Origin: Halopseudomonas pelagia
Lineage (GTDB): Bacteria; Pseudomonadota; Gammaproteobacteria; Pseudomonadales; Pseudomonadaceae
Reading direction: 5' to 3'
Length of the DNA stretch: 64,000 nt
NCBI RefSeq assembly: GCF_009497895.1
Contig: NZ_CP033116.1
Span: 992,001-1,056,000 of the forward strand
Numbering within the stretch: the stretch's first letter is position 1; each line of letters begins with the position of its first letter. Both the position numbers and the translations under genes were made by a program. The notes under the pieces were generated by a model. The model was not told where the DNA came from. It saw nothing but the letters and a program-made list of their open reading frames with translations, and did not search any database. Shown piece after piece: positions 9,068 to 20,927 of the stretch.

Positions 9068-10987
9068 TCACCCGTCTGGGGCATCTGGCGCTGACTGTGA
9101 TCTGGCGCTGCTGGCCAAAGCGCCAATCAGTAGCGCGCGATAGAGCTGCTCCTTGATCCCGGTCGGCTTGGCCAATTGCATGCGCTCCAGGCTGGCGATG
9201 TCGGCTGCGCTGAGCCGGTAGCCGATACCCTTCGCGACCATACGCAGCATACCCAGGGTGCTGCCGGCGAGCGGCGCAAGGATTGATAGACCGACCGCCA
9301 GGTGTTCCTCGGCGGCGGTCATGCCGCTGCCCAGCGGAAAGCTCGGCAACTGTCCGGCGTTGAATGCAGGCTGCAGGGCTTTGGCGATACGTTCAGGTGT
9401 GTTCTGACGGTAAGGCAGCGGGATCTGATAATCCGCGGCGATTTTGCCGGCCTTCTTGGCCTGGGCCAATAGCGCGGGTTGAAAGGCTGAATCGCAGATA
9501 TTGAGCATGGCGGCGATCACCTCGGCATCACTCTTGTCACGCAGATCCGCCATGCCGTATTCGGTAATCACGATGTCGCGCAGGTGCCGGGGAATGGTGG
9601 TGTGCGGGTATTCCCAGCAAATGTTTGACAGGGTTTTGCCCTTACGGGTGCGGGTCGCCTCCAGGGTGATAATCGAGCGTGCGTCTTCCAGCGCAAAAGC
9701 CTGGGCAATGAAATTGTACTGACCGCCGACGCCGCTGATGACCTGATTATTCGCCAAACCGTCGGACACCACTGCGCCGCCCAAGGTAACCATGATCGCG
9801 CTGTTGACGAAACGTGCGCCGCTGCGCGCCTGGCGCTTTTGAGCTTCGTCACCGTACAGCTGATTGGTGAAAGACACCGGCATCATCGCAATCTTGTCGC
9901 GCAGGGTGGCGGGCATCTCGGCCAGGCGTTGATGGAATAGGGGGCTGCCGATAAAAAATCCAGCATGAACAACGGCGCCGTCCACTTCACGCTTCATGAT
10001 GCCGCTGTCGATCAACTTGAGAAAACCTTCAACCAGCATTTCGGTCACCCCGTAAAGCCCCTGGTCAAAGGGCGCGAGGTGCAGCTCCCGAGGTGCTTCG
10101 CGCGGGCCATCCAGCGCCGCTGCCAGTTGCTGGAACAGCGCATTGTGCTGGTGGCGGAGCAGCAGGCTATGGGTGATGGCATCACCGATCGAACCGATGC
10201 CGATTTGCAGGCTGCCGGCATCCGGGATCAAGCGCGCCACTTGCAGCCCGATGGCATAGTCATTCAGCCCGGCAGGTTTGTTCGGCGGGGAGAACAGCGG
10301 GAACTGCACCGCCTCGCCGTGCAGTATGTAATCGAAATCGCTGGCGGGCCGGTCCGCATCACCGCGCATAAAGGGCAAGGCGGTATTCACCTGTCCAACG
10401 CTGATGATCGGCATTTCGCCGCTGCGCCTGCGGTCCAGTAGGTCGGCACTGATATCCGGGTTGCAACTCAGGCTGTAGCGCTGCGTTGCACTAAAAGCCG
10501 CGCCATCTGACTCGGCTTCCAGCGGGCTGACCAACTGCAGAATCAGATTAACCCCTTGGCGAATCAGGGTGTCCAGCGCGTGGGTATAGTTCAGCGAAGT
10601 ATAGGCCTGTTGCGCCAGGGGGACGCCCAGCCATTGACCCGGCTGCAGAAAGAAATCCACCACGCGAATATTGTCGGGCAATTCTCCGCTGCGCACGGCC
10701 TGGGCATATTCCAGAGCCGGATAATCATCGAACAGCCGCTGCGATAATGGCCCAAGGAATCGCGCCTGGATCTCGCTGCCGGCTCGGGGCTTTTCCAGGG
10801 TCAGGGCGGTAAAGATGGTCAGCGAAATGGACGCGTCTTCCCGTGCCCGGCGATACAGACTGTTGATCAGATGATTGGCTTTGCCCAGGCCCAGTGGCAG
10901 GCCCACCACGACGCGTTTGTCGAGGCGATCGAGCAATACGTCGATCAGGGGTTCGCAATCCGTGAACAAGGTGGGGCTGGTCGACAT
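9068..10987 (-). CDS. Acetyl-CoA hydrolase/transferase family protein
   Basis: A 639-residue member of the CoA transferase family I. Near the C-terminal half it has GVGGQYNFIAQAFAL and VITEYGMADLRDKSDAEV, the hallmark of the acetyl-CoA hydrolase C-terminal domain. It is longer than classic Cat1-type enzymes (about 430-500 residues), a length seen in a separate proteobacterial subgroup. It probably moves CoA between short acids or hydrolyses acyl-CoA. It lies downstream of fadI-fadJ on the same strand, separated by 196 bp without a recognisable signal, suggesting a loose acyl-CoA cluster. Confidence 0.8.
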   Translation of the reverse strand: MSTSPTLFTDCEPLIDVLLDRLDKRVVVGLPLGLGKANHLINSLYRRAREDASISLTIFTALTLEKPRAGSEIQARFLGPLSQRLFDDYPALEYAQAVRSGELPDNIRVVDFFLQPGQWLGVPLAQQAYTSLNYTHALDTLIRQGVNLILQLVSPLEAESDGAAFSATQRYSLSCNPDISADLLDRRRSGEMPIISVGQVNTALPFMRGDADRPASDFDYILHGEAVQFPLFSPPNKPAGLNDYAIGLQVARLIPDAGSLQIGIGSIGDAITHSLLLRHQHNALFQQLAAALDGPREAPRELHLAPFDQGLYGVTEMLVEGFLKLIDSGIMKREVDGAVVHAGFFIGSPLFHQRLAEMPATLRDKIAMMPVSFTNQLYGDEAQKRQARSGARFVNSAIMVTLGGAVVSDGLANNQVISGVGGQYNFIAQAFALEDARSIITLEATRTRKGKTLSNICWEYPHTTIPRHLRDIVITEYGMADLRDKSDAEVIAAMLNICDSAFQPALLAQAKKAGKIAADYQIPLPYRQNTPERIAKALQPAFNAGQLPSFPLGSGMTAAEEHLAVGLSILAPLAGSTLGMLRMVAKGIGYRLSAADIASLERMQLAKPTGIKEQLYRALLIGALASSARSQSAPDAPDG

Positions 10988-11183
10988 GAAGGCCTCAGTA
11001 GGGAGTGAATGCTAATGCTCGCTGTATTGGAACACAGGCGGCGGGGCTAGTGGAGAGGGAGTAAGTTGGTACTGATGGCAAAGACGGCACACACTAGCGC
11101 CGCTGGCCGGACTTTTCAGGTTCCGGCTCAGCTGGTTCGGTGGTTCTGCTGGGTAGTGCGACAGAGCAGGGCAGCAGAGTAGT

Positions 11184-13331
11184 TTAATCCTGCGTGCTCG
11201 GCTCCAGTAATCCCTCACTCCAGCCGGGGTCGGGAGCAAAACGCTCGCCGTGGTCTTCCTGCAGATCATGCAGACGCTTGATTATCTCGCTCACTCCCCG
11301 CTGTTGTGCGTAATGCAGCGGCCCGCCAGTAAAAGGCGCAAAGCCGGTGGCAAAGATCATTGCGCCATCGAGTAGCTCGGCATCGGCGATCACTTCTTCT
11401 CGCAGGCAGGCCATACAAGCGTTAAGCATCGGCAGGATCAGGCGGTCCAGGGTGTCCGTGGGGGCCGGTTTGCGCGGGTTGCGTTTTTTCGGTTTGCCCT
11501 CGGTCCAGGTATACAGGCCCTTGCCGGTCTTGCGCCCCAGATGGCCTTTTTCCACTTTGCTGCGCAGCCATTCCGGCGTTTCAGGCTGATGAGGATTGAC
11601 GCGTTCACGGAGCATGTCGGCCACATCAATGCAGACATCCAGGCCGACCTGATCAGCCAGCTCAATCGGGCCCATGGGCATGCCGAAGTCGATCGCCACC
11701 TTGTCGATGGCTTCAGCGGGCACGCCTTCATCCAGCAGGCAGATGGCTTCGACCAGATAGGGCGTCAGCGCACGGTTAACCAAAAAACCCGGGGCGCTGG
11801 CCACCGGTACCGGCAGCTTGCCGATCTGGTCGACGAACTGGCGGGCCCGGCGGAAGATGGTGGCATTGATCACTGAATGGTTGACCACTTCGACCAGTTG
11901 CATCTTGGCCACGGGATTGAAGAAATGAATGCCGACCAGGCGCGTCGGGTCCGACAGCTCGCCGCGAAGGTCCTCGAGCAATATGCTCGAGGTATTGGTA
12001 GCGAGGATCGCGCCGGGCTTCAGGCGCGGTTCAATCGCGGTATGGATTTTCAACTTCAACTCGAGATCTTCGGGCACGGCTTCCAGTACCAGATCAGCTT
12101 GTTCAACGCCGCTGTTGTCCGGGTCCGGGATCAGCCGGTCGAGCACGTCGCGTGTTTCCGCACTGGACAGGTGTTTGCTCTCGCATAGCTTTGCCGCGTT
12201 GCCAATAGCTTTGGCAATCGATTCCGGGCGGGTGTCATGCAGGCTGACGCGTAACCCTTGTAGCGCGCACCAACCGGCAATGTCGCCACCCATGGCGCCG
12301 GCACCGATTACGTGCAGGTGTTTGATCGCATCACTGGAAAGGCTTTTCGACTTGCCCTGTTCCTTTAGTTTCTCGCGCAGAAAAAATACCCGCACCAGAT
12401 TGCGCGAGGTCTGGGTATTCAACAGCTTGGCAAAAGACAGCAATTCGGCGTGGATCATACTGCCGGGATTGCCCGCATGCTTTTCCCATAGGCTGATCAG
12501 CGCTTCTGGTGCCGGGTAATGCTGCGGTGGCGCCTGTTTGGCGGCCTCGGCGCGCATGCGCCGACCAACCAGCTGACGCACCCAGGCATACAGGAAGGGC
12601 TGCGCGCGCCAGTCGCTGCGGCGCCGATGCACTTTACCCTTGATCGCATCTTCCAGTGCGCCAGCCAGGTGGCGTTCTTCCACCAGGCGATCAATCAGCC
12701 CCAGGCTCAGCGCTTTGCGGTCGTAGGTATTCTTGCCGGTGAGCATCATCTGCATCGCGTCCAGCGGCGGAATCAGTGCCGGCAGTCGCGCGGTACCGCC
12801 GAGCCCCGGATGCAGGCCGAGGAGGATCTCCGGCAGGCCAAAGCTGGCGCCGTGGATCGCCAGACGATAGTCGCAGCACAGCGCCAGTTCGAGCCCGCCG
12901 CCCAGTGCGGCGCCGTGAATCACGGCGATGGTCGGACAGGGCAGGTCGGCCAATTGCTGGATGAGGATATGCGCGTCGCTGAGCTTGTTGATCACATCGC
13001 GTTCATTGTGTAGCTGGCGGAATTCGCTGATATCCGCGCCCACGCAGAAGCTGCCGGGTTTGGCCGAACGGATGACCAGCGCCCGTGGCATTGCGTCCTG
13101 CAGGCTTTCGATGACCTCGCCGAGTTCGCGCAATACCTCTTCGGAGAGTACGTTGGCGCTGGCGCCGGCTTTGTCCAAGAGCAACCAGGCAACATCGCTG
13201 GCATCACGGGCCAGGTGCCAATTATTCCAGCGTTTGTGGATGGCCGAGCGGTGCAACAATTGGGTGGCATTAATAAATGGTCCGAGCTCCATATGACGAT
13301 CTTTCAATGCGCTGTAGACGGGTCCTGTCAT
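11184..13331 (-). CDS. fadJ: Fatty acid oxidation complex alpha subunit, FadJ-like
   Basis: A 715-residue multifunctional beta-oxidation protein. Residues ~30-220 form the enoyl-CoA hydratase domain (HGAALGGGLELALCCDYRLA). From ~320 follows the NAD-binding 3-hydroxyacyl-CoA dehydrogenase domain (IGAGAMGGDIAGWCALQG, then VGIHFFNPVAKMQLVEVV), and two C-terminal dehydrogenase domains complete it. It hydrates enoyl-CoA and oxidises the hydroxyacyl-CoA. It sits 10 bp downstream of the thiolase gene, so both form an operon. Start 13331 is the longest frame; ATG 13292 is possible. Confidence 0.88.
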   Translation of the reverse strand: MTGPVYSALKDRHMELGPFINATQLLHRSAIHKRWNNWHLARDASDVAWLLLDKAGASANVLSEEVLRELGEVIESLQDAMPRALVIRSAKPGSFCVGADISEFRQLHNERDVINKLSDAHILIQQLADLPCPTIAVIHGAALGGGLELALCCDYRLAIHGASFGLPEILLGLHPGLGGTARLPALIPPLDAMQMMLTGKNTYDRKALSLGLIDRLVEERHLAGALEDAIKGKVHRRRSDWRAQPFLYAWVRQLVGRRMRAEAAKQAPPQHYPAPEALISLWEKHAGNPGSMIHAELLSFAKLLNTQTSRNLVRVFFLREKLKEQGKSKSLSSDAIKHLHVIGAGAMGGDIAGWCALQGLRVSLHDTRPESIAKAIGNAAKLCESKHLSSAETRDVLDRLIPDPDNSGVEQADLVLEAVPEDLELKLKIHTAIEPRLKPGAILATNTSSILLEDLRGELSDPTRLVGIHFFNPVAKMQLVEVVNHSVINATIFRRARQFVDQIGKLPVPVASAPGFLVNRALTPYLVEAICLLDEGVPAEAIDKVAIDFGMPMGPIELADQVGLDVCIDVADMLRERVNPHQPETPEWLRSKVEKGHLGRKTGKGLYTWTEGKPKKRNPRKPAPTDTLDRLILPMLNACMACLREEVIADAELLDGAMIFATGFAPFTGGPLHYAQQRGVSEIIKRLHDLQEDHGERFAPDPGWSEGLLEPSTQD

Positions 13332-13341
13332 GGTCGAGCTC

Positions 13342-14652
13342 CTAAACGGTTTCGATCAGCATGGCGCCAGCCTGGCCGCCACCGATGCATTCAGTGGCGA
13401 TACCGCGCTTGAGGCCGTTGCGATGCAGCGCGTTGATCAGATGCAATACGATGCGATTGCCGCTGGCGGCCACCGGGTGGCCGAGGCTGATACCACCACC
13501 GTCGATATTCAGGCGCTTGTGATCGATGCGCCCCAGAGGTCGCTCCAGACCCAGGACCCGGCGGCTGAAATCGGCATCATCCCAGGCTGCCTGGCACGCC
13601 AATACCTGAGCGGCAAAGGCTTCGTTCAATTCCCACAGATCGATATCCTGCATGCTGTATTGGTGGCGCTTGAGCAAGGCGCTGCCGGCAAGTACCGGGC
13701 CCAGTCCCATGATCTCCGGATCCAGCGCCGCCCAGTGACTGTCGACGATTACCGCGCGGGGTTTGAGGTTGTATTTCAGCACTGCCTGCTCGGAGGCGAG
13801 AATGACCCAGGAGGCGCCATCGGTAATCTGTGAGCTGTTGCCGGCAGTGACTTTGCCATAAGGGCGCTCGAATACCGGCTTGAGTTTGCCCAGTGCTTCC
13901 AGGCTGTTGTCCGGGCGCACGCCGTCGTCGGCCTTGAGGATCTTGCCCTGCGGCGTGATCGCGGCGACCACTTCGTCATCCAGCCAACCCTGTTCTTGCG
14001 CGTGAGCGAGGCGCTGGTGGCTGCTCAGCGCGTATTCGTCAGCGCGCTCGCGGCTGATATTGAACAAATGGGCGAGCACTTCCGCCGTCTGGCCCATGTT
14101 CAGTTCGACTATCGGATCAGTGAGGCCCTTGACCAGACCCACTTCGGGTTTGAGAAATCCCGGACGGAACCGCAGCATTGCCCCGAGCTTGGCCGGCAGA
14201 TTGCTTGCGTTCTGCGTTTGCGAAAACCATTTCACCGCCGGTTGCGAAAACAGCAGCGGTGAGTGGCTCAGCGCTTCGGTGCCCCCGGCGAGGATCAGGT
14301 CGGAATTGCCATTGCGGATGTATTGCGCGGCCGTGTCGATTGACTGCATGCCCGAGCCGCAATTGATCTGTACGGTATAGGCTGGCATGGCTTCGCCCAT
14401 GCCCAGGCGCAGAGCGGCAACGCGCGCGGGGTTCATCTCTTCAGCTACCACATTCACGCAGCCGAGAATCACCTGATCAAAATCCTGCGGCGAGAAGGGC
14501 TGGCGCAGCAGCAGCGGGCGTCCACATTGCACGGCCAGGTCCACCGGAGTAAAAGGCCCGCGACGACCTGCTGCTTTCAAAAAGGGCGTACGAGCGCCGT
14601 CGATAACATAAACGGGCTGTCCCGCTGCGGGCGGCTGAGACTCAGTAGCCAT
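13342..14652 (-). CDS. fadI: Acetyl-CoA C-acyltransferase, FadI-like
   Basis: A 436-residue thiolase. The nucleophile Cys98 sits in INCGSGMQSID, the histidine in GGGISLGHPVAASG and the second cysteine in ATECIGGGQAGA. The length and insert after residue ~140 fit the FadI/trifunctional beta-subunit group rather than biosynthetic thiolases. It performs the last, thiolytic step of beta-oxidation. The neighbour downstream is the FadJ-like alpha subunit, so the pair probably makes a complex. ATTTCC-type purines on the coding strand (GGAAATCC) precede the ATG. Confidence 0.87.
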   Translation of the reverse strand: MATESQPPAAGQPVYVIDGARTPFLKAAGRRGPFTPVDLAVQCGRPLLLRQPFSPQDFDQVILGCVNVVAEEMNPARVAALRLGMGEAMPAYTVQINCGSGMQSIDTAAQYIRNGNSDLILAGGTEALSHSPLLFSQPAVKWFSQTQNASNLPAKLGAMLRFRPGFLKPEVGLVKGLTDPIVELNMGQTAEVLAHLFNISRERADEYALSSHQRLAHAQEQGWLDDEVVAAITPQGKILKADDGVRPDNSLEALGKLKPVFERPYGKVTAGNSSQITDGASWVILASEQAVLKYNLKPRAVIVDSHWAALDPEIMGLGPVLAGSALLKRHQYSMQDIDLWELNEAFAAQVLACQAAWDDADFSRRVLGLERPLGRIDHKRLNIDGGGISLGHPVAASGNRIVLHLINALHRNGLKRGIATECIGGGQAGAMLIETV

Positions 14653-14837
14653 CGTGGATTTCCTTTTTCACTGTCATTTTCATTTACCTCAGGCTGCGTG
14701 CAGCCTCGCAAGTTCCCTGATGCAGTGGCCCGGCATACCGTTGGGCAAGTGAGTGCAACTTTTCAAAACACCCCATGTCACGGTACTGAGTGGCTATCTT
14801 CAGGGTAGCCGTACTATTCACAAGCAGGAGACATCCC

Positions 14838-15260
14838 ATGCAAGTAAAAGACATGATGACAAGCAAGCCCGAATACATTGATGTGAACGCCAGCATTCGT
14901 GAAGTGGTTATTCGCATGCAGGAGCAGGACCGCGGGTTCACTCCTGTAGCTGAAGGTGATCGTATTGTGGGTGTAGTCACCGACCGCGATATTGCGATGC
15001 GCAGCATGGTTGATGGCAAGATGCCGGATGACAAGATCAATACGGTAATGAGCAGCAAAGTACTCTACTGCTTCGAGAACGACGATATCAAAGACGTGCT
15101 GCAGAACATGTCGCAGAACAAAGTCCAGCGGCTGATTGTGTTGAATAATGAAAAGAATAAGGATTTTGCCGGCGTCATTACGCTGAGCGATGTCGCCGAA
15201 CATTGCAAGGACGGCGATCTGGCTCAACGAGTGGTGAACTGTTGCCGCCATTACCATTGA
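14838..15260 (+). CDS. Tandem CBS-domain protein
   Basis: A 140-residue protein made almost wholly of two CBS motifs: MQVKDMMTSKPEYIDVNASI with GRIVGVVTDRDIAMR-like core (here DRIVGVVTDRDIAMR), and MSSKVLYCFENDDIKDVLQ with FAGVITLSDVAEH. Two CBS motifs make one Bateman module that binds adenosyl nucleotides. The partner is unknown. ATG 14838 has AGGAG at 14826-14830; the ORF could be opened 48 bases upstream but without support. It stands alone, divergent from fadI. Confidence 0.86.
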   Translation: MQVKDMMTSKPEYIDVNASIREVVIRMQEQDRGFTPVAEGDRIVGVVTDRDIAMRSMVDGKMPDDKINTVMSSKVLYCFENDDIKDVLQNMSQNKVQRLIVLNNEKNKDFAGVITLSDVAEHCKDGDLAQRVVNCCRHYH

Positions 15261-15278
15261 TAATTCATGAACCCAGTA

Positions 15279-15318
15279 AGACCCCGTCTGGTTGCAGTTT
15301 TGCTGCCTGACGGGTTGG
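15279..15318 (+). terminator. Candidate hairpin after the CBS gene
   Basis: Just downstream of the CBS gene, CCCGTC...GACGGG pairs around an inner GCAG/CTGC stem with a TTTTG loop. The T tract that follows is weak (TTGGTCCGTCATTCTT), so intrinsic termination is plausible but not firm. Confidence 0.4.
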
Positions 15319-15501
15319 TCCGTCATTCTTGTGCGTAACAGGCATTGCAGCGCGCCACCTCCGTACTTTTCAACTGCCGTTGATAGCCCGGCAGGGCAAT
15401 TCCTCCCGGCTCTCAACTCTGATGACGGGACCCGTAGCCGGGTGAATGGTGGGGTGATATAAACATGTACGCACCGAGGTAACGCTGCTCAGGGAGGCAA
15501 T

Positions 15502-15873
15502 GTGGGGAGTTGGGTTGTTCAGGTAGCCGAATGGACGGTGGCCTTAACCGAGTTGATCGGCTTGGCCATCATTGCCTTCACCGCAGTTTATTCAATTGCG
15601 GTAGCGGCTTTACATGGCGCCAAAGGCTATGACGCCGCGGGCATCTTTCGTGAGGTGCGTCAGCGCCTGGGCCGCGGGATATTGCTCGGGCTGGAGTTTT
15701 TGATAGCGGCAGATATCATCCTCACGGTGGCTGTGGATCTGACCTTCGAATCCGTAGGGGTATTGGCGTTAATTGTACTGGTCCGTACCTTCCTGAGTTT
15801 CACCCTGGAGGTCGAGCTGACCGGTAGCTGGCCCTGGCAGCGCAGCAGTCAGGAAAAACCAGAACAGGACTGA
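15502..15873 (+). CDS. DUF1622 membrane protein
   Basis: A 123-residue protein with three hydrophobic helices (LIGLAIIAFTAVYSIAVAAL; LGLEFLIAADIILTVAV; VGVLALIVLVRTFLSFTLEVE), matching DUF1622. The RTFLSF.LE tail is typical of that family. Function unknown. The frame opens at GTG 15502 with AGGGAGG at 15491-15497; the ATG at 15500 is out of frame and stops soon. It is upstream of the MOSC gene on the same strand. Confidence 0.75.
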   Translation: MGSWVVQVAEWTVALTELIGLAIIAFTAVYSIAVAALHGAKGYDAAGIFREVRQRLGRGILLGLEFLIAADIILTVAVDLTFESVGVLALIVLVRTFLSFTLEVELTGSWPWQRSSQEKPEQD

Positions 15874-15965
15874 AAGTGCTTGCCTTGAGCGCTGCCTCGC
15901 GTTCAGCATGGGTTAATTCCGCAGCTCGATCTGCATTTGACCCATGCCGCCGCGCAGGTACTTTC

Positions 15966-16643
15966 ATGCTCAGTTCACCACCCCGGATTTTATCCATCAA
16001 CGCCGCACGTCGGCGCAGCATCGCTGTGGGCGCGAAATCGCAGCAAACCGGACTGTTCAAGGAACCTTTGGCGGGGCCGGTAATGATCGATGCCAATGGG
16101 CTGCCTGGCGATGAGATCATCAACAGACGTTTCCATGGCGGCCCGGATCAGGCGGTTTATCTGTATAGCCAGCAGGATATCGACTGGTGGGCGGAGCAGC
16201 TGCAGCGCGAAATCGGTCCCGGCTTTTTTGGCGAGAATCTGACCATCAGCCACTGGTGGTCAGAGGTGCGTGTTGGTGATCGCCTGCAAGTCGGCGATCT
16301 ACTGATGGAAGTGACTGCGCCGCGGGTACCCTGTGCGGTGATGGCCGCACGGGTGGGCAACCCGGCTTTCGTCAAACAGTTTATCAAGGCTTGCCGCGGC
16401 GGTGCCTATGTTCGGGTGCTGCACGCCGGGCCTTTGAGTGTCGGTGACAGCCTGGACGTTGCGCGGGTCCAGGTCGAACATCCAACGGTCGACGAGATTT
16501 TCCGCTATTGGCACGGCAAGACGCCTAACGCCGATTTCCTCCGCCGCACGCTGGCCGCGCCGATAGCGATCATCCTGCGCGAAGCCCTGGAAAAGCGATT
16601 GCCGGAAGCCGAGGCCGCTACCGGACAGTTGCCCGGTCTCTGA
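15966..16643 (+). CDS. MOSC domain protein (YiiM-like)
   Basis: A 225-residue MOSC-domain protein. It carries the YiiM landmarks DEIINRRFHGGPDQAVYLYS, FGENLTI and the sulfur-carrier cysteine in VTAPRVPCAVMAAR. MOSC proteins bind molybdenum cofactor or reduce N-hydroxylated compounds; YiiM in E. coli works on 6-N-hydroxylaminopurine (known of the family). Start ATG 15966 gives the usual length; the open frame extends upstream without a ribosome site. It is followed after 4 bp by the DUF2784 gene. Confidence 0.85.
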   Translation: MLSSPPRILSINAARRRSIAVGAKSQQTGLFKEPLAGPVMIDANGLPGDEIINRRFHGGPDQAVYLYSQQDIDWWAEQLQREIGPGFFGENLTISHWWSEVRVGDRLQVGDLLMEVTAPRVPCAVMAARVGNPAFVKQFIKACRGGAYVRVLHAGPLSVGDSLDVARVQVEHPTVDEIFRYWHGKTPNADFLRRTLAAPIAIILREALEKRLPEAEAATGQLPGL

Positions 16644-16647
16644 GAAC

Positions 16648-17067
16648 ATGGCCACCGAGACGCTCTACCATTGGCTGGCAAATGCGGTGCTGGCCCTGCA
16701 TTTGAGCCTGGTGGCGTTTGTGGTGTTAGGTCTGCTGCTGGTGCTCGTCGGCAACCTGCGCCATTGGCGCTGGGTCAATAATGTCTGGTTCAGGCTGGCG
16801 CATCTGGCGACTATCGGCGTAGTGGTAGCCCAGGCCTGGTTGGGTGTTATCTGCCCGCTGACCACCCTGGAGATGTGGCTGCGCAGTCAGGCAGGAACGG
16901 CGGTTTACGCGGGCAGCTTTATCCAGTACTGGTTTCAGCAATTATTGTATTACGACGCGCCGGACTGGCTCTTTATCCTGGCCTACAGTGTTTTTGCACT
17001 ATTGGTGGTGGGGAGTTGGTGGGTGTTCCCGCCACGTTGGCGGCGTTCGGTGTCAGCCGAGCGTTGA
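16648..17067 (+). CDS. DUF2784 membrane protein
   Basis: A 139-residue protein with about four hydrophobic helices and DUF2784 hallmarks: LHLSLVAFVVLGLLLV, WLGVICPLTTLEMWLR and FIQYWFQQLLYYDAP. No activity is known for the family. It begins 4 bp after the MOSC stop (TGAGAACATG) and ends directly before the LprI-like gene, so the three probably share a transcript. Confidence 0.8.
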   Translation: MATETLYHWLANAVLALHLSLVAFVVLGLLLVLVGNLRHWRWVNNVWFRLAHLATIGVVVAQAWLGVICPLTTLEMWLRSQAGTAVYAGSFIQYWFQQLLYYDAPDWLFILAYSVFALLVVGSWWVFPPRWRRSVSAER

Positions 17068-17088
17068 ATGGATTATGGGGGAAGGATT

Positions 17089-17532
17089 GTGAACCAATTA
17101 CGACATCTACCAGCCTGGCTAACGCTGGCCTGTCTGCCACTGGCCGCGTGCGCGGCGCCGGAGCCAGCGAAGGTTGATTGCGCCGAAGCGATCAGTACGT
17201 TGGAAATCAATCAGTGCGCCCAGGCCGAGGTGCAGCAGGCGGAACAGCAACTGGAAGACTATCTGAGTGCGGCGCGGCAACGTTATGCGCAGGACTCGGA
17301 GGCGCTGACTGCACTGCAGACCGCGCAGCAGAGCTGGAGCCAGTTCCGCCAGGAGCATTGCGCTGCGGTCTATAGCTTATGGCGTGAGGGCAGCATTCGC
17401 GGGCTGATGCATAACCAGTGCATGCTGCAACAGACCCGCCAGCGCACGCATGACGTTTGGCAGGTCTATCTGACCTCTATGGATAACAGCACCCCGGTGC
17501 TGCCTGAGCCTGCCGTTGAGGCTGCCGAGTAG
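17089..17532 (+). CDS. LprI/DUF1311-type secreted protein
   Basis: A secreted protein of about 147 residues. After a signal peptide (LTLACLPLAACAAPE, a lipobox-like LAAC) comes the DUF1311/LprI repeat: CAEAISTLEINQCAQAEVQQ...LQTAQQSWSQFRQEHC, with four conserved cysteines. The family includes the mycobacterial lysozyme inhibitor LprI; inhibition here is inference. GTG 17089 with GGGGAAGG at 17078-17085 was preferred over ATG 17068, whose product would add seven residues before the signal peptide. Confidence 0.75.
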   Translation: MNQLRHLPAWLTLACLPLAACAAPEPAKVDCAEAISTLEINQCAQAEVQQAEQQLEDYLSAARQRYAQDSEALTALQTAQQSWSQFRQEHCAAVYSLWREGSIRGLMHNQCMLQQTRQRTHDVWQVYLTSMDNSTPVLPEPAVEAAE

Positions 17533-17557
17533 CACAGGGGATGGACTTTCAATGCCA

Positions 17558-18739
17558 TTAGTCGCGCTCTAGGGCCAAGGCGACACCCTGGCCGCCGCCG
17601 ATACACAGTGTGGCCAGACCTTTCTTCGCATCGCGGCGGAGCATTTCGTGCAGCAGGGTCACCAGTACCCGGCAGCCGGAGGCGCCGATGGGGTGGCCCA
17701 GCGCAATAGCGCCGCCGTTGACGTTGACCTTGTCAGCATCCCACTTCAGTTCCTTGCCGACCGCCAGCGCCTGGGCAGCAAAGGCTTCGTTGGCTTCGAT
17801 CAGGTCCAGGTCGTCAATCTGCCAGCCAGCTTTGGTCAAACAGCGCTGGGTCGCAGACACCGGCGCTATGCCCATGATCGCCGGGTCTACACCCGCATTG
17901 GCATAAGCCGCGATTTTTGCCAGCACCGGCAGGCCCAGTTCTTTGGCCTTCTCTGCGCTCATCAACATCACCGCTGCCGCACCGTCATTCAGGCCGGAAG
18001 CATTGCCAGCGGTGACACTGCCATCCTTTTTGAACGCACTGCGCAGCCGGCTAAGGGTTTCGGTGGTGGTGCCGGCGCGCGGTTGTTCGTCTTTGTCGAC
18101 CAGCAGGGCGTCACCCTTGCGCTGTGCCACATTGACCGGGGTGATTTCGGCGTCGAAATAGCCGGCTTCCTGGGCGGCAACGGCTTTCTGCTGGGACGCA
18201 GCAGAGAAGGCATCCTGTTCTTCGCGGCTGATCTGATATTTATCCACCAGATTCTCGGCGGTAATACCCATATGGTAATCGTTGAACGCATCCCAGAGCC
18301 CGTCGTGGATCATGCTGTCGATCAGCGTACCGTGGCCCATGCGCTGACCTTTACGTGACGTGGGCAGTAGGTGTGGAGACAGACTCATGGACTCCTGACC
18401 ACCGGCGATGATGATCTCGGCATCGCCACAGCGAATTGCCTGGGCTCCGAGGTGCAAGGCCTTGAGGCCGGAGCCGCAGACTTTGTTCAGATTCAGAGCT
18501 GGAACGGAAAAGGGCAGGCCACCGTGGATGGCTGCCTGGCGTGCGGGGTTCTGACCACAGCCGGCCGTCAGCACCTGGCCGAGGATGACTTCATCTACGC
18601 TGGCGGGGTCGATCCCGGTCTTTTCCAGCAAAGCGCGGATAACCGTGGCGCCCAGTTGGTGGGCGGGCACGTTGGCGAACTGCCCGGAAAAACTGCCGAT
18701 GGCGGTGCGGGTGGCGGCAACGATCACTACGTCATGCAT
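17558..18739 (-). CDS. Acetyl-CoA C-acetyltransferase (thiolase)
   Basis: A 393-residue biosynthetic-type thiolase. Nucleophilic Cys88 is in [28 protein letters not shown] and [15 protein letters not shown] give the other active-site residues. It condenses two acetyl-CoA or cleaves acetoacetyl-CoA. The start (18739) is fixed by the family N-terminus [15 protein letters not shown] and a GAGGG upstream; the open frame extends 13 codons further. It lies downstream of acs on the same strand, linking acetate activation and acetoacetyl-CoA metabolism. Confidence 0.9.
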   Translation of the reverse strand: MHDVVIVAATRTAIGSFSGQFANVPAHQLGATVIRALLEKTGIDPASVDEVILGQVLTAGCGQNPARQAAIHGGLPFSVPALNLNKVCGSGLKALHLGAQAIRCGDAEIIIAGGQESMSLSPHLLPTSRKGQRMGHGTLIDSMIHDGLWDAFNDYHMGITAENLVDKYQISREEQDAFSAASQQKAVAAQEAGYFDAEITPVNVAQRKGDALLVDKDEQPRAGTTTETLSRLRSAFKKDGSVTAGNASGLNDGAAAVMLMSAEKAKELGLPVLAKIAAYANAGVDPAIMGIAPVSATQRCLTKAGWQIDDLDLIEANEAFAAQALAVGKELKWDADKVNVNGGAIALGHPIGASGCRVLVTLLHEMLRRDAKKGLATLCIGGGQGVALALERD

Positions 18740-18808
18740 GAAAAAACCCTCTGTGCAGTTCCCAAAAGGAAACAGCATAGAGGGCTCGTCAGGTCAGAAC
18801 AAGTTGTC

Positions 18809-20749
<1,941 letters not shown>

Positions 20750-20927
20750 GGGAAAGGGTCCTCTTGTTTTTGTCGGCATGGCCTGAATATGTCTGCATCA
20801 AGCGTCGATCAATATGCCGGGCAATTCAACCCTTCTTTGGTCTGATAGGCGCGCAAGCGCCTGCCCACCGGGCGTTTTTCAACGCACGGCGGGGTAGGGG
20901 CAAGGAGAGCTGGAGAGGGGGGAAGCG

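Noticed and set aside
20855..20880. Hairpin with T run on the plus strand between acs and panC
   Set aside because: Both genes are on the minus strand, so this orientation would terminate nothing known.
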